Below are positions 36,454-44,281 of a stretch of 64,000 nt of DNA, piece after piece (within the stretch, counting starts at the first letter, position 1; each line of letters starts with the position of its first letter). Under the pieces are notes generated by a model. That model was not told the DNA's origin, did not search any database, and worked only from the letters and a program-made list of their open reading frames with translations. The DNA comes from Pandoraea sp. PE-S2T-3. Its GTDB lineage: Bacteria > Pseudomonadota > Gammaproteobacteria > Burkholderiales > Burkholderiaceae. Location: the NCBI RefSeq assembly GCF_002179965.1, contig NZ_NGUQ01000008.1, positions 62,001 through 126,000 on the forward strand, written 5' to 3'. The position numbers and the translations under genes are program-made.

Positions 36454-37252
36454 GTCTTGCCAAGCCTCCGGAAACATCGATATGGCTGCCCGTCGTGTAG
36501 GACGATTGCGGGCTCGCCAGGAAAAAGATCGCTGCGGCCGCCTCTTCAGGCCTGCCCAGACGCTGCAACTGGATTTGCTTCTTGCGGGCCAGCTCGCCGG
36601 TCCACTCCTTCCACGTCTTGCCTTCGCCCTGCGCGGCGAAGCGACGGCGCCACTGTCCCGACTCCACTAGTCCGATCAGAATCGAATTGACTCGCACACC
36701 GTCCGGCGCGAATTCGCTCGCCATCGAGCGCACCAGATTCTGGATACCGGCACGCGCCGACGAAGTGGCCACCATGTGGGGTTCCGGCTGAAGCGCGAGC
36801 AGCGAATTCACGCAGACGATTGCCGCATCGCCCGTCTCGCGTGCAGCGTCGCGCAGCATCGGCAAGCAGGCGCGTGTGGTGCGGATCACGCTGAAGTACT
36901 TCAGTTCAAGCTCTTCGCGCCACGCGTCGTCGGTGGTGTCGGCAAAGGTCGACACGCGGCCCTGACCGGCGTTGTTGATCAGCATGTCCAGACGCCCGAA
37001 TTCGCGCTGGATACGCTCGGCGAGCGCGGCAACATCGCCCGCATCGAGCACATTGCATTGCGCCGCGATAAGGCGCGCGTCCGGATGGCGCTCGCGCAGG
37101 TGTGCTTCAGCCTGCGTCAGCCGCTCGGCGTTACGCCCGCAGATCGCGACAGCGGCACCCGCTTCGAGCAGGCGCTCGGCGGTGGCGAGCCCGATGCCGG
37201 ACGAACCGCCCGTGACCAGCGCCGCGCGTGCGGAAAGGTCGATCTTGATCAT
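36446..37252 (-). CDS. SDR-family oxidoreductase with non-canonical active site
   Basis: The 268-aa protein has the classical SDR cofactor motif VTGGSSGIG (13-21) and NNAG (93-96), so the fold and NAD(P) site are intact. The catalytic serine S150 (CVNSLLAL) is also present. However, where YxxxK should stand the sequence is T163-S-S-A-R167, so Tyr is replaced by Thr and Lys by Arg. The enzyme may use a different mechanism, act as a hydratase or isomerase, or be a binding protein. The C-terminal TGSHIDVSGG is normal. The ATG at 37252 overlaps the IclR stop (ATGA). Confidence 0.87.
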   Translation of the reverse strand: MIKIDLSARAALVTGGSSGIGLATAERLLEAGAAVAICGRNAERLTQAEAHLRERHPDARLIAAQCNVLDAGDVAALAERIQREFGRLDMLINNAGQGRVSTFADTTDDAWREELELKYFSVIRTTRACLPMLRDAARETGDAAIVCVNSLLALQPEPHMVATSSARAGIQNLVRSMASEFAPDGVRVNSILIGLVESGQWRRRFAAQGEGKTWKEWTGELARKKQIQLQRLGRPEEAAAAIFFLASPQSSYTTGSHIDVSGGLARHV

Positions 37253-38202
37253 TTCAATCCCAGTGACTTCATGTAGGGGGTGGTCCGGCCGTCACTGCCC
37301 GGCCGGTAATTCAGACGGTGCGACAGCGCATCGGCGGCTTCGCGCACTTGGCCGATCAGGCCCGCATCGAGCATCGACGCGTCGATGTTGGCGCGCGGAA
37401 TCGTGACCGTGATGGCCGCGCAAATGCGGCCCGTGTCGCTGCGCACCGGTGCGCTCACCACACTGATGCCGCGCTCGAACGACGAGGCCGACACGGCATA
37501 GCCACGCTCCGCGTCTTCGCGCACGCGCTCGAAAAGCTCGGCGAGCGTCTCGGGCGTTTGCGGCGTGAATTTCTCGAGCGTCTTTTCCGGATAGAGCGCC
37601 TTGAGCTCGGTCAGCGTCAGATCGCCCATCAGCACGTGACCATGCACCGTCGCGTGGGCGGGCAAGCGCGTGCCGACGTTCACCTTGATCGAATTGAACA
37701 CGCCCGCCACGCTCTGCGCCTTCGCCACGAAGACGATGTCGCGGCCATCGCGAATCACGATGTGCGAAGTGAGTTGGGTCGCGTCGCGCAGGCGCTCGAT
37801 GATCGGAATGCCCAGATCGGTCAGCTCCAGCGAACTCAGGTATTCGAAGCCCAGACGCAGCACGGCCACGCCTAGACGGAAGTTCTTTTCACTGCCTGCG
37901 CGCTCCAGAAACCCCATGGCTTCGAGCGTCTGCAACAGACGGAATACAGTGGTGCGCGGAATGCCGAGACGCTGCGACAGCTCCGGTGCGCTGAACACGG
38001 ATTCGCGCGGCGAGAACTGCGTGAGGATGCGCAAACCGCGCTCCAGTCCCGGCACGAGGTAACGTGACTCGGACGGCCCGGCATCAGCGGCATCGAGGCC
38101 TTCGGCGTCTTGGTCGCCCATCGCATCGATCGCATCGATGTCGTCGCGCGCGTCGTCTTCAGGCAGCGCGGTCGTGTTGCGTTTCGGGGTTGCCGGTGCC
38201 AT
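37249..38202 (-). CDS. IclR-family regulator within the catabolic operon
   Basis: The N-terminal ~60 residues are an acidic tail (DDARDDIDAIDAMGDQDAEG). Next comes a winged helix-turn-helix (LSQRLGIPRTTVFRLLQTLEAMGFLER) and an IclR effector domain of about 170 residues with GRDIVFVAKAQ and the SSFERGISVVSAPV block. The ATG at 38202 (317 aa) has GGGAGGGCG upstream. Being inside the operon, it is probably autoregulated. The palindromes at 42464 and 43922 are the best candidates for its binding sites. Confidence 0.9.
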   Translation of the reverse strand: MAPATPKRNTTALPEDDARDDIDAIDAMGDQDAEGLDAADAGPSESRYLVPGLERGLRILTQFSPRESVFSAPELSQRLGIPRTTVFRLLQTLEAMGFLERAGSEKNFRLGVAVLRLGFEYLSSLELTDLGIPIIERLRDATQLTSHIVIRDGRDIVFVAKAQSVAGVFNSIKVNVGTRLPAHATVHGHVLMGDLTLTELKALYPEKTLEKFTPQTPETLAELFERVREDAERGYAVSASSFERGISVVSAPVRSDTGRICAAITVTIPRANIDASMLDAGLIGQVREAADALSHRLNYRPGSDGRTTPYMKSLGLK

Positions 38203-38203
38203 C

Positions 38204-39118
38204 TCAACGCCCTCCCGCCGCCACCCGGTCCAGCCACGCCGCAAGTGCAGCGTTCAGAACGTCGGGGGTTTCGATATACGACGCATGACCTGCGCCGTCG
38301 ATGATTTGCAACGGCACACCGGCCACGTCGGCAATGACCTGACAGGCGGCGGGCGTCGTGATGCCGTCCTGCGCGCCAACAGCCACGGCCACCGGACCTG
38401 CGTTGGCGGCCACGTACTGCGCCAACTCGCCCGCGACATCGCCGTTCGACAGCAGATGCGTTGCCTGCCGATAACCGGCGGGCAGCACACGGCTCATATT
38501 CCATTTCACCCAAGCGCGCGGCAGTTCCGCGGCATTCGGCGCGACCAAGTTGTCGCTGCGCTCGCGCGCCATACCGGCCGGCCCGAGTTTGTCGAGCATC
38601 GCCAGACGGCTATCGCGCTTCGACACGCGCACTGCCGGATCAGCCTTGCCGTAGCCGCCTGCGGGCGAGCAGAGAAAGAGGCCGCGCACGCGCTGCGGTG
38701 CACGGCTGGCGAACTTCGTCGCCATGATTGCGCCGAGTGAATGGCCAACCAATGCGACGCGATCCAGACCCAGCGCGTCGAGCCATGCTTCGAGCGCGTC
38801 GGCGTAGGCGACGGCATGCGGTTCGGCATCGCTCACATTCGACGTCTGGCCGTAGCCCGGCGCATCCCATGCATACAGCGCGACATCCAGACCGGCCGCT
38901 TCAAACTGGGCAAGCCACGACGCGGCGCCCGAGCCGATGCCGTGCAGCATCACGACCGCGATGCGGCCATCGTCAGCGTTGGCGGTACTGCGATAGCCAA
39001 CCGTCCCCGCACGCGTGGCGATGGTGCGATACGCAAACGCATTCAGTCGCGCGCAAAGCGGGGCGACGATGCCGTCGTTGGCGTCGGGCAGTTCGGACTT
39101 GAGAGCTTCGGCTGACAT
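38204..39118 (-). CDS. alpha/beta hydrolase, meta-cleavage hydrolase-like
   Basis: This 304-aa hydrolase has the nucleophile S127 in VALVGHSLGA, the oxyanion region VMLHGIGSGAASW, and a C-terminal histidine in IDGAGHASYIE. The fold and size suit C-C bond hydrolases of the BphD/MhpC group or esterases. With an extradiol dioxygenase in the same operon, hydrolysis of a ring-cleavage product is the natural guess, though an ester or amide substrate fits as well. The ATG at 39118 is used; a TTG eight codons earlier is open. It abuts the IclR gene by one base. Confidence 0.88.
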   Translation of the reverse strand: MSAEALKSELPDANDGIVAPLCARLNAFAYRTIATRAGTVGYRSTANADDGRIAVVMLHGIGSGAASWLAQFEAAGLDVALYAWDAPGYGQTSNVSDAEPHAVAYADALEAWLDALGLDRVALVGHSLGAIMATKFASRAPQRVRGLFLCSPAGGYGKADPAVRVSKRDSRLAMLDKLGPAGMARERSDNLVAPNAAELPRAWVKWNMSRVLPAGYRQATHLLSNGDVAGELAQYVAANAGPVAVAVGAQDGITTPAACQVIADVAGVPLQIIDGAGHASYIETPDVLNAALAAWLDRVAAGGR

Positions 39119-39226
39119 GGCTTCGGGTAACGTCTTCTGCAATGACTCGGAGAAAATTCCTGCCGGCGTGGCGCTTGCCTGTGGCTTGCACCCGCCGGAC
39201 TTTCGGGAAAAACGAGGCTCCCGCGC

Positions 39227-39784
39227 TTACTTCTGTTCGCGCTTGATCTTGGCGAGCGGCGAATCCGGCGGATACGTCGGCGTGACCGGCTTTTGCGAGC
39301 CGAGCATCACGCACATGAGTGCGTCTTCGTCGCCGATGTTGATTTCCGTGCGGTACACGCCCGGCGGCACCGAGATCAGATCGCGTTCGCCGAGAATGGC
39401 TTCCCACGTCTCGCCGTCGCGCTCGCAGACCACTTTCATCTTGCCGCGCATGACGAAGAAGATTTCTTCCACGTCCATGTGGATGTGGCTCGGGCCGATG
39501 TTGCCGGCCGGAATCACCATGGTCGAGAACGTGAAATGTCCGGCGGGCACCGTGTTGACATCCTTGGCGACGCCCGTGCCGCCCGTGCCGACGTAGCGCA
39601 TCTGCGCACGGCGATACTTCGGGTCGTAGTCGGCCTGAAACTTGAGGGCATCCCAGTCGTACTTGCGCGTCGAAAAACGCGCCACACGCGAGTCCAGCCA
39701 GTCGCTGAACGGCTGACCTTCGGCCTGCGTCCAGCTCTCGACGGCCTGAGGCGTCGCGGTGTTTTTAGCTTCGGCTTGCGCCAT
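39227..39784 (-). CDS. cupin-domain protein
   Basis: The 185-aa protein has a conserved cupin core. GPSHIHMDVEEIFFVMRG supplies two His and a Glu metal ligand. The second motif PPGVYRTEINIG has Tyr/Arg where the fourth His ligand normally stands. A 75-residue N-terminal extension (WLDSRVARFSTRKYDWDAL) precedes it. The ATG at 39784 has an excellent AAAGGAG site. Cupins in aromatic operons are often dioxygenases or isomerases; this one may be a three-ligand metal enzyme or a sensor. No closer family is recognised. Confidence 0.85.
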   Translation of the reverse strand: MAQAEAKNTATPQAVESWTQAEGQPFSDWLDSRVARFSTRKYDWDALKFQADYDPKYRRAQMRYVGTGGTGVAKDVNTVPAGHFTFSTMVIPAGNIGPSHIHMDVEEIFFVMRGKMKVVCERDGETWEAILGERDLISVPPGVYRTEINIGDEDALMCVMLGSQKPVTPTYPPDSPLAKIKREQK

Positions 39785-39838
39785 GTTGTGACTCCTTTAA
39801 GGCGTTGCGAATAAGGGAAGACGATTCGTCGTGCCGCG

Positions 39839-40630
39839 TCACGGCATGACGAAACCGCCGTTGACCGGCAGCACCTGACCGGTCACGAAACGGGAAGCAT
39901 CGGAGAGCAGGAACAGCACCGGCCCGACCACGTCGTCCGGCACCTGTGCGCGCGGCAACGCGCGTCCTTCCAGATAGTGGCGATGACGCTCGGCCGGCAC
40001 GTAAGCGGTGGCTTCGACCTCCACCAGCCCGGGCGCAATGGCGTTCACGGTGATGCCGTCGGGGCCGAGTTCGCGTGCCAGCGAGCGGGTCATCGCCATG
40101 ACGGCACCCTTGCTCGCGGCATAAGCGAGCAGGCGCGGTGCGCCCCAAAGTGCCGTGTCCGAGGCGATGTTCACGACACGCCCCTGCCCCGATACGCGCA
40201 GATACGGCAGTGCCGCCATCGTCATGAGCCACGTGCCACGCACGTTCACGTTCATGACCGCGTCCCACGTCTCGATGCTCAACTCGGTGGCGAGCTTGCC
40301 ACCGGAGTTGGTGATGGCGCCGTTGTTCACCAGCCCGTCGATGCCGCTCATTTGTTCGGCGGCCGCCTTGGCAGCGGCTTCAACTGAGGACGGATCGGAC
40401 AGATCGACGCGAACGAACGAGACCGCGCGGCCCGCATCGCGGAGTTCGGCAGCGAGCGCTTGTCCCGCGTCTGCCGCGATATCGGCAATCGTCACCTGCG
40501 CACCGCGTGCGACGGCGGCGCGTACGAAGCCTTCGCCAAGACCGCGAGCGCCACCGGTCACCAGCAGCTTCTTGCCGTCAAGCGGCGCGAGCGTGGCGGT
40601 GTCGAGCGGGAGGATGGGCAGTTTGGTCAC
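39839..40630 (-). CDS. SDR-family dehydrogenase, GTG start
   Basis: This is a classical short-chain dehydrogenase of 263 aa. It has the cofactor motif VTGGARGLG, NNGA, the catalytic serine in NIASDTALWG and Y-A-A-S-K (LLAYAASKGAV). It contrasts with the second SDR of the operon, which lacks the Tyr and Lys. The start is GTG at 40630 with AAGGAA six bases upstream and no better ATG nearby. It probably oxidises a dihydrodiol or a hydroxy intermediate of the pathway. It follows the permease gene closely. Confidence 0.9.
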   Translation of the reverse strand: MTKLPILPLDTATLAPLDGKKLLVTGGARGLGEGFVRAAVARGAQVTIADIAADAGQALAAELRDAGRAVSFVRVDLSDPSSVEAAAKAAAEQMSGIDGLVNNGAITNSGGKLATELSIETWDAVMNVNVRGTWLMTMAALPYLRVSGQGRVVNIASDTALWGAPRLLAYAASKGAVMAMTRSLARELGPDGITVNAIAPGLVEVEATAYVPAERHRHYLEGRALPRAQVPDDVVGPVLFLLSDASRFVTGQVLPVNGGFVMP

Positions 40631-40672
40631 GATGCGTTCCTTGTTGGCTGAAGAGCAGGTCGCTTCATCACG

Positions 40673-41455
40673 TCAGGCGATGTTCATCGATGCACGCGGC
40701 ACGTAGTGCAGTGCGCGGCGCTCAAGCCAGACCACAGCCGCGTAGGCGGCGATACCGATGACCGTCAGCCCCGCGATGGCGACAAACACCATGGCGGTGT
40801 TGCCCTGCCCTTCGCCGTAGACCAGCAGATAGCCCAGCCCGCGATCGCCACCGACCAGCTCACCGACGGTCACGCCGATCACGGCGAGCGTCGATGCGAT
40901 GCGCAGCCCGGCGAACAGGGCCTGCATGGCCGACGGGAATTCGACGAAGCGGAAGATCTGCCAGCGGCGGCCGCACAGCGCGCGCACCAGATTGACCATG
41001 TCGGGGTCGACCGAGCGCACGGCGCCCAGCACGTTGATCATCACGGGGAAGAAGACGATCAGTACGGCCACGAGAATCTTCGGGTAGATGGTGTAGCCCA
41101 TCCACATCACGAACAGCGGCGCAAACGCCACCTTCGGTGCAATTTGCAGCGCGAGGATGTACGGCGAGAGCATGGCTTCGGTCGACGGCGACAAGCCGAG
41201 GACCACCCCGATCAGCACGCCCAGCGCCGAGCCGATCACAAAACCGGCAATCACTTCGAGGGCCGTCACGCCGACGTGCAGCCACAGGTTCTCGACCTGA
41301 AACATGCGCACGCCTTCGACGAGCGTCGACGACAGCTTGGGCAGCACGAACTCGGGCACGCCGAACGCCGTCGGGCCCCATTGCCAGGCGGCCGCGAAGA
41401 GCAGCAACAGCACGAAACTGCCAGCGGTCAGTTGGGCTTTGGTGAGGGTTTTCAT
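40673..41455 (-). CDS. ABC transporter permease, NitT/TauT/SsuC type
   Basis: This 260-aa membrane protein has about six hydrophobic segments and the cytoplasmic EAA-like loop (LVRALCGRRWQIFRFVEFPSA), both typical of SsuC/TauC permeases. IGVTVGELVGGDRGLGYL near the C-terminus is another family mark. The ATG at 41455 has GGGAATTC-type sequence but no strong site in front. It works with the ATPase just upstream and the periplasmic receptor at 31395, completing an importer for the pathway's substrate. Confidence 0.9.
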   Translation of the reverse strand: MKTLTKAQLTAGSFVLLLLFAAAWQWGPTAFGVPEFVLPKLSSTLVEGVRMFQVENLWLHVGVTALEVIAGFVIGSALGVLIGVVLGLSPSTEAMLSPYILALQIAPKVAFAPLFVMWMGYTIYPKILVAVLIVFFPVMINVLGAVRSVDPDMVNLVRALCGRRWQIFRFVEFPSAMQALFAGLRIASTLAVIGVTVGELVGGDRGLGYLLVYGEGQGNTAMVFVAIAGLTVIGIAAYAAVVWLERRALHYVPRASMNIA

Positions 41456-41498
41456 AGCGGGAATTCCAGTGTCTTGGGCAAGAGATGACCGGCGAGCA

Positions 41499-42365
41499 TC
41501 AACCGAGGTGATCGTCGCGGCCGACCTTGAGCAGTTCCATCAGATGGGCGACGTATTCGTTCATGCCCGCCTGCTTGCGGCGCTCGATGGGGTTGTCGCG
41601 ATGCGGCAGATCGACGGTGATCTCTTCGATGATCGTGCCCGGGCGCTCGCTCATCACGAACACGCGATCCGACAGCGCAATCGCTTCGGCCAGATCGTGC
41701 GTGATCATCAGCGCGGTCTTGCCTTCGGCGGCCAGCATCTGCGCGAGATCCTGTTGCAGCACCATCTTCGTTTGCGCATCGAGCGCGGAGAACGGCTCGT
41801 CCATGAGCAGCACGTCGGGCTCGACGGCGAGCGTGCGTGCCAGCGCCGCGCGTTGGCGCATGCCGCCCGAGAGCTGGTGCGGATAGTGATTCTCGAAACC
41901 CTTCAGGTGGCAGCGCGCGAGCAGCGTCTTGGCCACCTCAGCGCGCTCGGCCTTGCTGCGGCCGCGAATCTGCATACCCAGCTCGACGTTCTTCTGAATC
42001 GAGCGCCACGGCATCAGCAGATCTTTTTGCAGCATGAAGGCGACCTGTTGCGACGGGCCGCGCACCGGCTTGCCGGCCAGCGTGACCTGCCCTTCGCTGG
42101 GCGCATACAAACCGGCGCCCATATTGAGCAGCGTGCTCTTGCCGCAGCCGCTCGGACCGATCAGCGAGACGAACTCGCCGGTCTTGATCCCGATAGAGAC
42201 GTTGGACACCGCCGTCATTTCGCCCTTGCCCTGGCGATTTTTGAATCGACGCGTCACGCCGCGATATTCGATGGCAAACGGCAGCGGTGCCGCCGCCGGC
42301 GTGTGACGTGCGTCGGCATACGCCTCGGCTACGTTCGCGTCTTGCAATTGAATCGACCTGAGCAT
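41499..42365 (-). CDS. ABC transporter ATPase, NitT/TauT/SsuB type
   Basis: The first gene of the catabolic run encodes a 288-aa ATPase. Walker A is GPSGCGKST at 70-78, the signature is LSGGMRQR, and Walker B is VLLMDEPFSALD. A 50-residue N-terminal extension (MLRSIQLQDANVAEAYADAR) precedes the nucleotide-binding domain, and no second domain follows. It powers import with the permease and receptor of the same operon. A minus-strand promoter and a palindromic operator lie in the 100-165 bp before its ATG. Confidence 0.92.
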   Translation of the reverse strand: MLRSIQLQDANVAEAYADARHTPAAAPLPFAIEYRGVTRRFKNRQGKGEMTAVSNVSIGIKTGEFVSLIGPSGCGKSTLLNMGAGLYAPSEGQVTLAGKPVRGPSQQVAFMLQKDLLMPWRSIQKNVELGMQIRGRSKAERAEVAKTLLARCHLKGFENHYPHQLSGGMRQRAALARTLAVEPDVLLMDEPFSALDAQTKMVLQQDLAQMLAAEGKTALMITHDLAEAIALSDRVFVMSERPGTIIEEITVDLPHRDNPIERRKQAGMNEYVAHLMELLKVGRDDHLG

Positions 42366-42463
42366 GGGAAACCACCGTGTTTCTGGATGTTCAACTTGCC
42401 TCGGGCAGCGTGCCGCTTCTCCTTCGCTGCATCGCCTGCCAACCTGTCCTTCGCCTTGCGGCT

Positions 42464-42483
42464 ACGTTTCATATGTGAAACGT
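42464..42483. promoter_or_regulatory. IclR-type palindromic operator upstream of the importer operon
   Basis: The perfect inverted repeat ACGTTTCA-TATG-TGAAACGT has 8-bp arms. It lies about 20-40 bp downstream of the predicted -10 box, where a bound repressor would block elongation or initiation. A close copy lies before the porin gene, and the flanking bases (GTTGATTTACTTATG) are shared too. Confidence 0.75.
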
Positions 42484-42501
42484 TGATTTACTTATGGATC
42501 A

Positions 42502-42528
42502 ATTATAGGGAGTGACGGCCGGAGTCAA
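42502..42528 (-). promoter_or_regulatory. predicted sigma-70 promoter of the catabolic operon
   Basis: On the minus strand TTGACT (42528-42523) is followed after 15 bp by a perfect TATAAT (42507-42502). Reading the -35 as TTTGAC gives a 16-bp spacer. It points into the ATPase gene at 42365. Confidence 0.7.
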
Positions 42529-42597
42529 AATTGTTTTTTGACTAGGGGAAACCCCAACCCATGGGCTTTGCTGCGAGAACAGCGCGTTTGCGGGGCG

Positions 42598-42630
42598 AAA
42601 AAAACGCCGGCCAACGAATGCCGGCCGGCG
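42598..42630 (-). terminator. rho-independent terminator after the porin gene
   Basis: On the minus strand CGCCGGCC (42630-42623 direction) pairs perfectly with GGCCGGCG over a 10-base loop and is followed by seven T residues (A-run 42598-42604). It separates the porin from the importer operon promoter. Confidence 0.88.
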
Positions 42631-42703
42631 CGAGTTGAGCCCACTTGTTGAATGCGCAAAGTGAGATCACTGGGTGATGCTCGGTGGTGAAGATCGGTGC
42701 GCG

Positions 42704-43813
42704 TCAGAACGCGTGATGCACGCCCGACATGATCACGACCTGATTGGCGGTCGACGACGCGCCGATGGTGTTGATGGCGGTGATTGCGCCGTTGCCGCTC
42801 GCGTGCTGATACACCCCGCTCACATACACCTGCGTGCGTTTCGACAACGCGTAGACGTCGCCCAGACTCACCTGCGTCCAGCGCTTGCCCGACATGGTCG
42901 TCGTGGCCGCCCCGAAGGTGATCGTGTTGGCGATGCTGGTGGCGTAGTTCGCGCCGGCGTCGAAAGCCTGATAGGTGTCGCTGTAGCCCGGCGATTCGAG
43001 CTTCACGCGCGTGTACAACGCGTGCAGCAACCACGCGCCAAAGCCATACGAAGCGCCCGCCCCCATGTTTTCGACGTTCGACGCCGTATAGGTTGCGACC
43101 GGCTGGTTCTGGAAGGTGGCGCCACCGAGCACGGCAACGTTCGGCGTACGGTTGTTCTCGTTCGAGTAGACAGCCGACGCCTTGAAGCCCCCGTTGGTGT
43201 AGTTCGCGGCCACGCTCCACTTCTTGCCGTTGGCGAAGTTCGCCGTGTTGCCCAGCGAGATCATGGCGCCCGCCTTGAAGCCCGCGAAGTCCCGGGTGAC
43301 GTAGCGCACCGAGTTATCCACCTGCACCACTGACGTATTGGCCAGTTCGTCGAGGTTGCCCGGGTGGAACATGTACCAGTTCATGCCCAGATACGACGTG
43401 CTGAACGGGCCGAGCCAGTCGAAGTTGAACGTGGTCATGTGGCCGATCGTGACCGTGCCCAGCGTGTCCGATTGCAGACCGACCCACGACTGGCGGTTGA
43501 ACATCGCGCCCGCCTTGAGGGTGTTGCCGGTGAGCGTGGAGAAACCGTTCTCCAGCAGGAAGATCGCGCGATTGCCGCCGCCCAGATCTTCAACGCCGCG
43601 AAAACCCCAGCGATCCGGCTGCGTGCCGCCTTGTTGCGCGAGAAAGTTGCTGCTGCCGCCCTGATTGTTCACGTACGCCACGCCAGCATCCATGCTGCCG
43701 TAGATCGTCACATTGCTTTGCGCATGCGCTGCCATCGGCACGCCAACGGCGAGCAGCATCGCTGCCGCCAGTTTTGTCATCCCCGAGATCCGCCCCGTCG
43801 GAAACCGCTTCAT
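42704..43813 (-). CDS. general porin, Gram-negative betaproteobacterial type
   Basis: This outer-membrane porin of 369 aa has a signal peptide (MKRFPTGRISG, core, AHA) and mature start QSNVTIYGSMDAGVAYV, the hallmark of Burkholderia and Bordetella porins. The PEFGG-like block is seen as GFRGVEDLGGGNRAIF. The C-terminus VHHAF ends in Phe for barrel assembly. The ATG at 43813 has AGGAGTACACAG upstream. A palindrome related to the importer operator precedes it, so it probably provides the substrate's outer-membrane entry, in regulation with the catabolic operon. Confidence 0.93.
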   Translation of the reverse strand: MKRFPTGRISGMTKLAAAMLLAVGVPMAAHAQSNVTIYGSMDAGVAYVNNQGGSSNFLAQQGGTQPDRWGFRGVEDLGGGNRAIFLLENGFSTLTGNTLKAGAMFNRQSWVGLQSDTLGTVTIGHMTTFNFDWLGPFSTSYLGMNWYMFHPGNLDELANTSVVQVDNSVRYVTRDFAGFKAGAMISLGNTANFANGKKWSVAANYTNGGFKASAVYSNENNRTPNVAVLGGATFQNQPVATYTASNVENMGAGASYGFGAWLLHALYTRVKLESPGYSDTYQAFDAGANYATSIANTITFGAATTTMSGKRWTQVSLGDVYALSKRTQVYVSGVYQHASGNGAITAINTIGASSTANQVVIMSGVHHAF

Positions 43814-43921
43814 CTGTGTACTCCTGTCGTTCGATGATTCGCTGACTCGAAAACGGTGGTGACGCCGACGGCGACTCACGGCAACCCAAGCCGGTCACGC
43901 CCTTCATACCGTCGCATTTCG

Positions 43922-43941
43922 ACGTTCCACCTATGAAACGT
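43922..43941. promoter_or_regulatory. second IclR-type operator copy, before the porin
   Basis: ACGTTCCA-CCTA-TGAAACGT has 8-bp arms with one mismatch. It shares half-site, spacing and flank (TTGGATTACTTATGAAAC) with the site at 42464, and lies about 110 bp before the porin ATG, a similar distance to the first copy. Confidence 0.7.
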
Positions 43942-44218
43942 TGGATTACTTATGAAACCAACAATGCGGAGCTTAGGCCAGGTGATGCGTGAGTCCCGCA
44001 GCGGAGATGCACGAATTGATGACAGGAATTTGGCGTGCTACCGCGCGCGCATTCAGCCGCTGGCATCTCGTATTCAAAGCTTTGGTGAGGTGCTGTTCGT
44101 CCCGCCGGCGTTGCCGTGCGTCTGATGGGAGCGTTGTTCCGGCCGAACACGTTGCGTCCGGATTTACCCGAGGAAGGCTTGCAGTTGATCGAATCAAAAA
44201 CAATAATATTTGAACATT

Positions 44219-44236
44219 ACGTTCATATTTGAACGT
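44219..44236. promoter_or_regulatory. third palindrome, before the FAD monooxygenase
   Basis: ACGTTCA-TATT-TGAACGT is perfect with 7-bp arms and lies 46 bp before the ATG at 44282. A direct repeat of ATATTTGAAC overlaps it. It is one base per arm shorter than the other two sites. Confidence 0.7.
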
Positions 44237-44281
44237 TTTATTTTTCCGAATTCGTCGCAACGTTTATCAAAAGGTGTCCCC

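Larger units (their letters stand above)
43814..44281. other. 468-bp divergent interval with two operator-like palindromes
   Basis: No gene is seen here. The interval separates the porin (minus strand) from the FAD monooxygenase (plus strand). It contains palindromes at 43922-43941 and 44219-44236, described as separate features, and is AT-rich in its last 80 bp. Confidence 0.7.
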
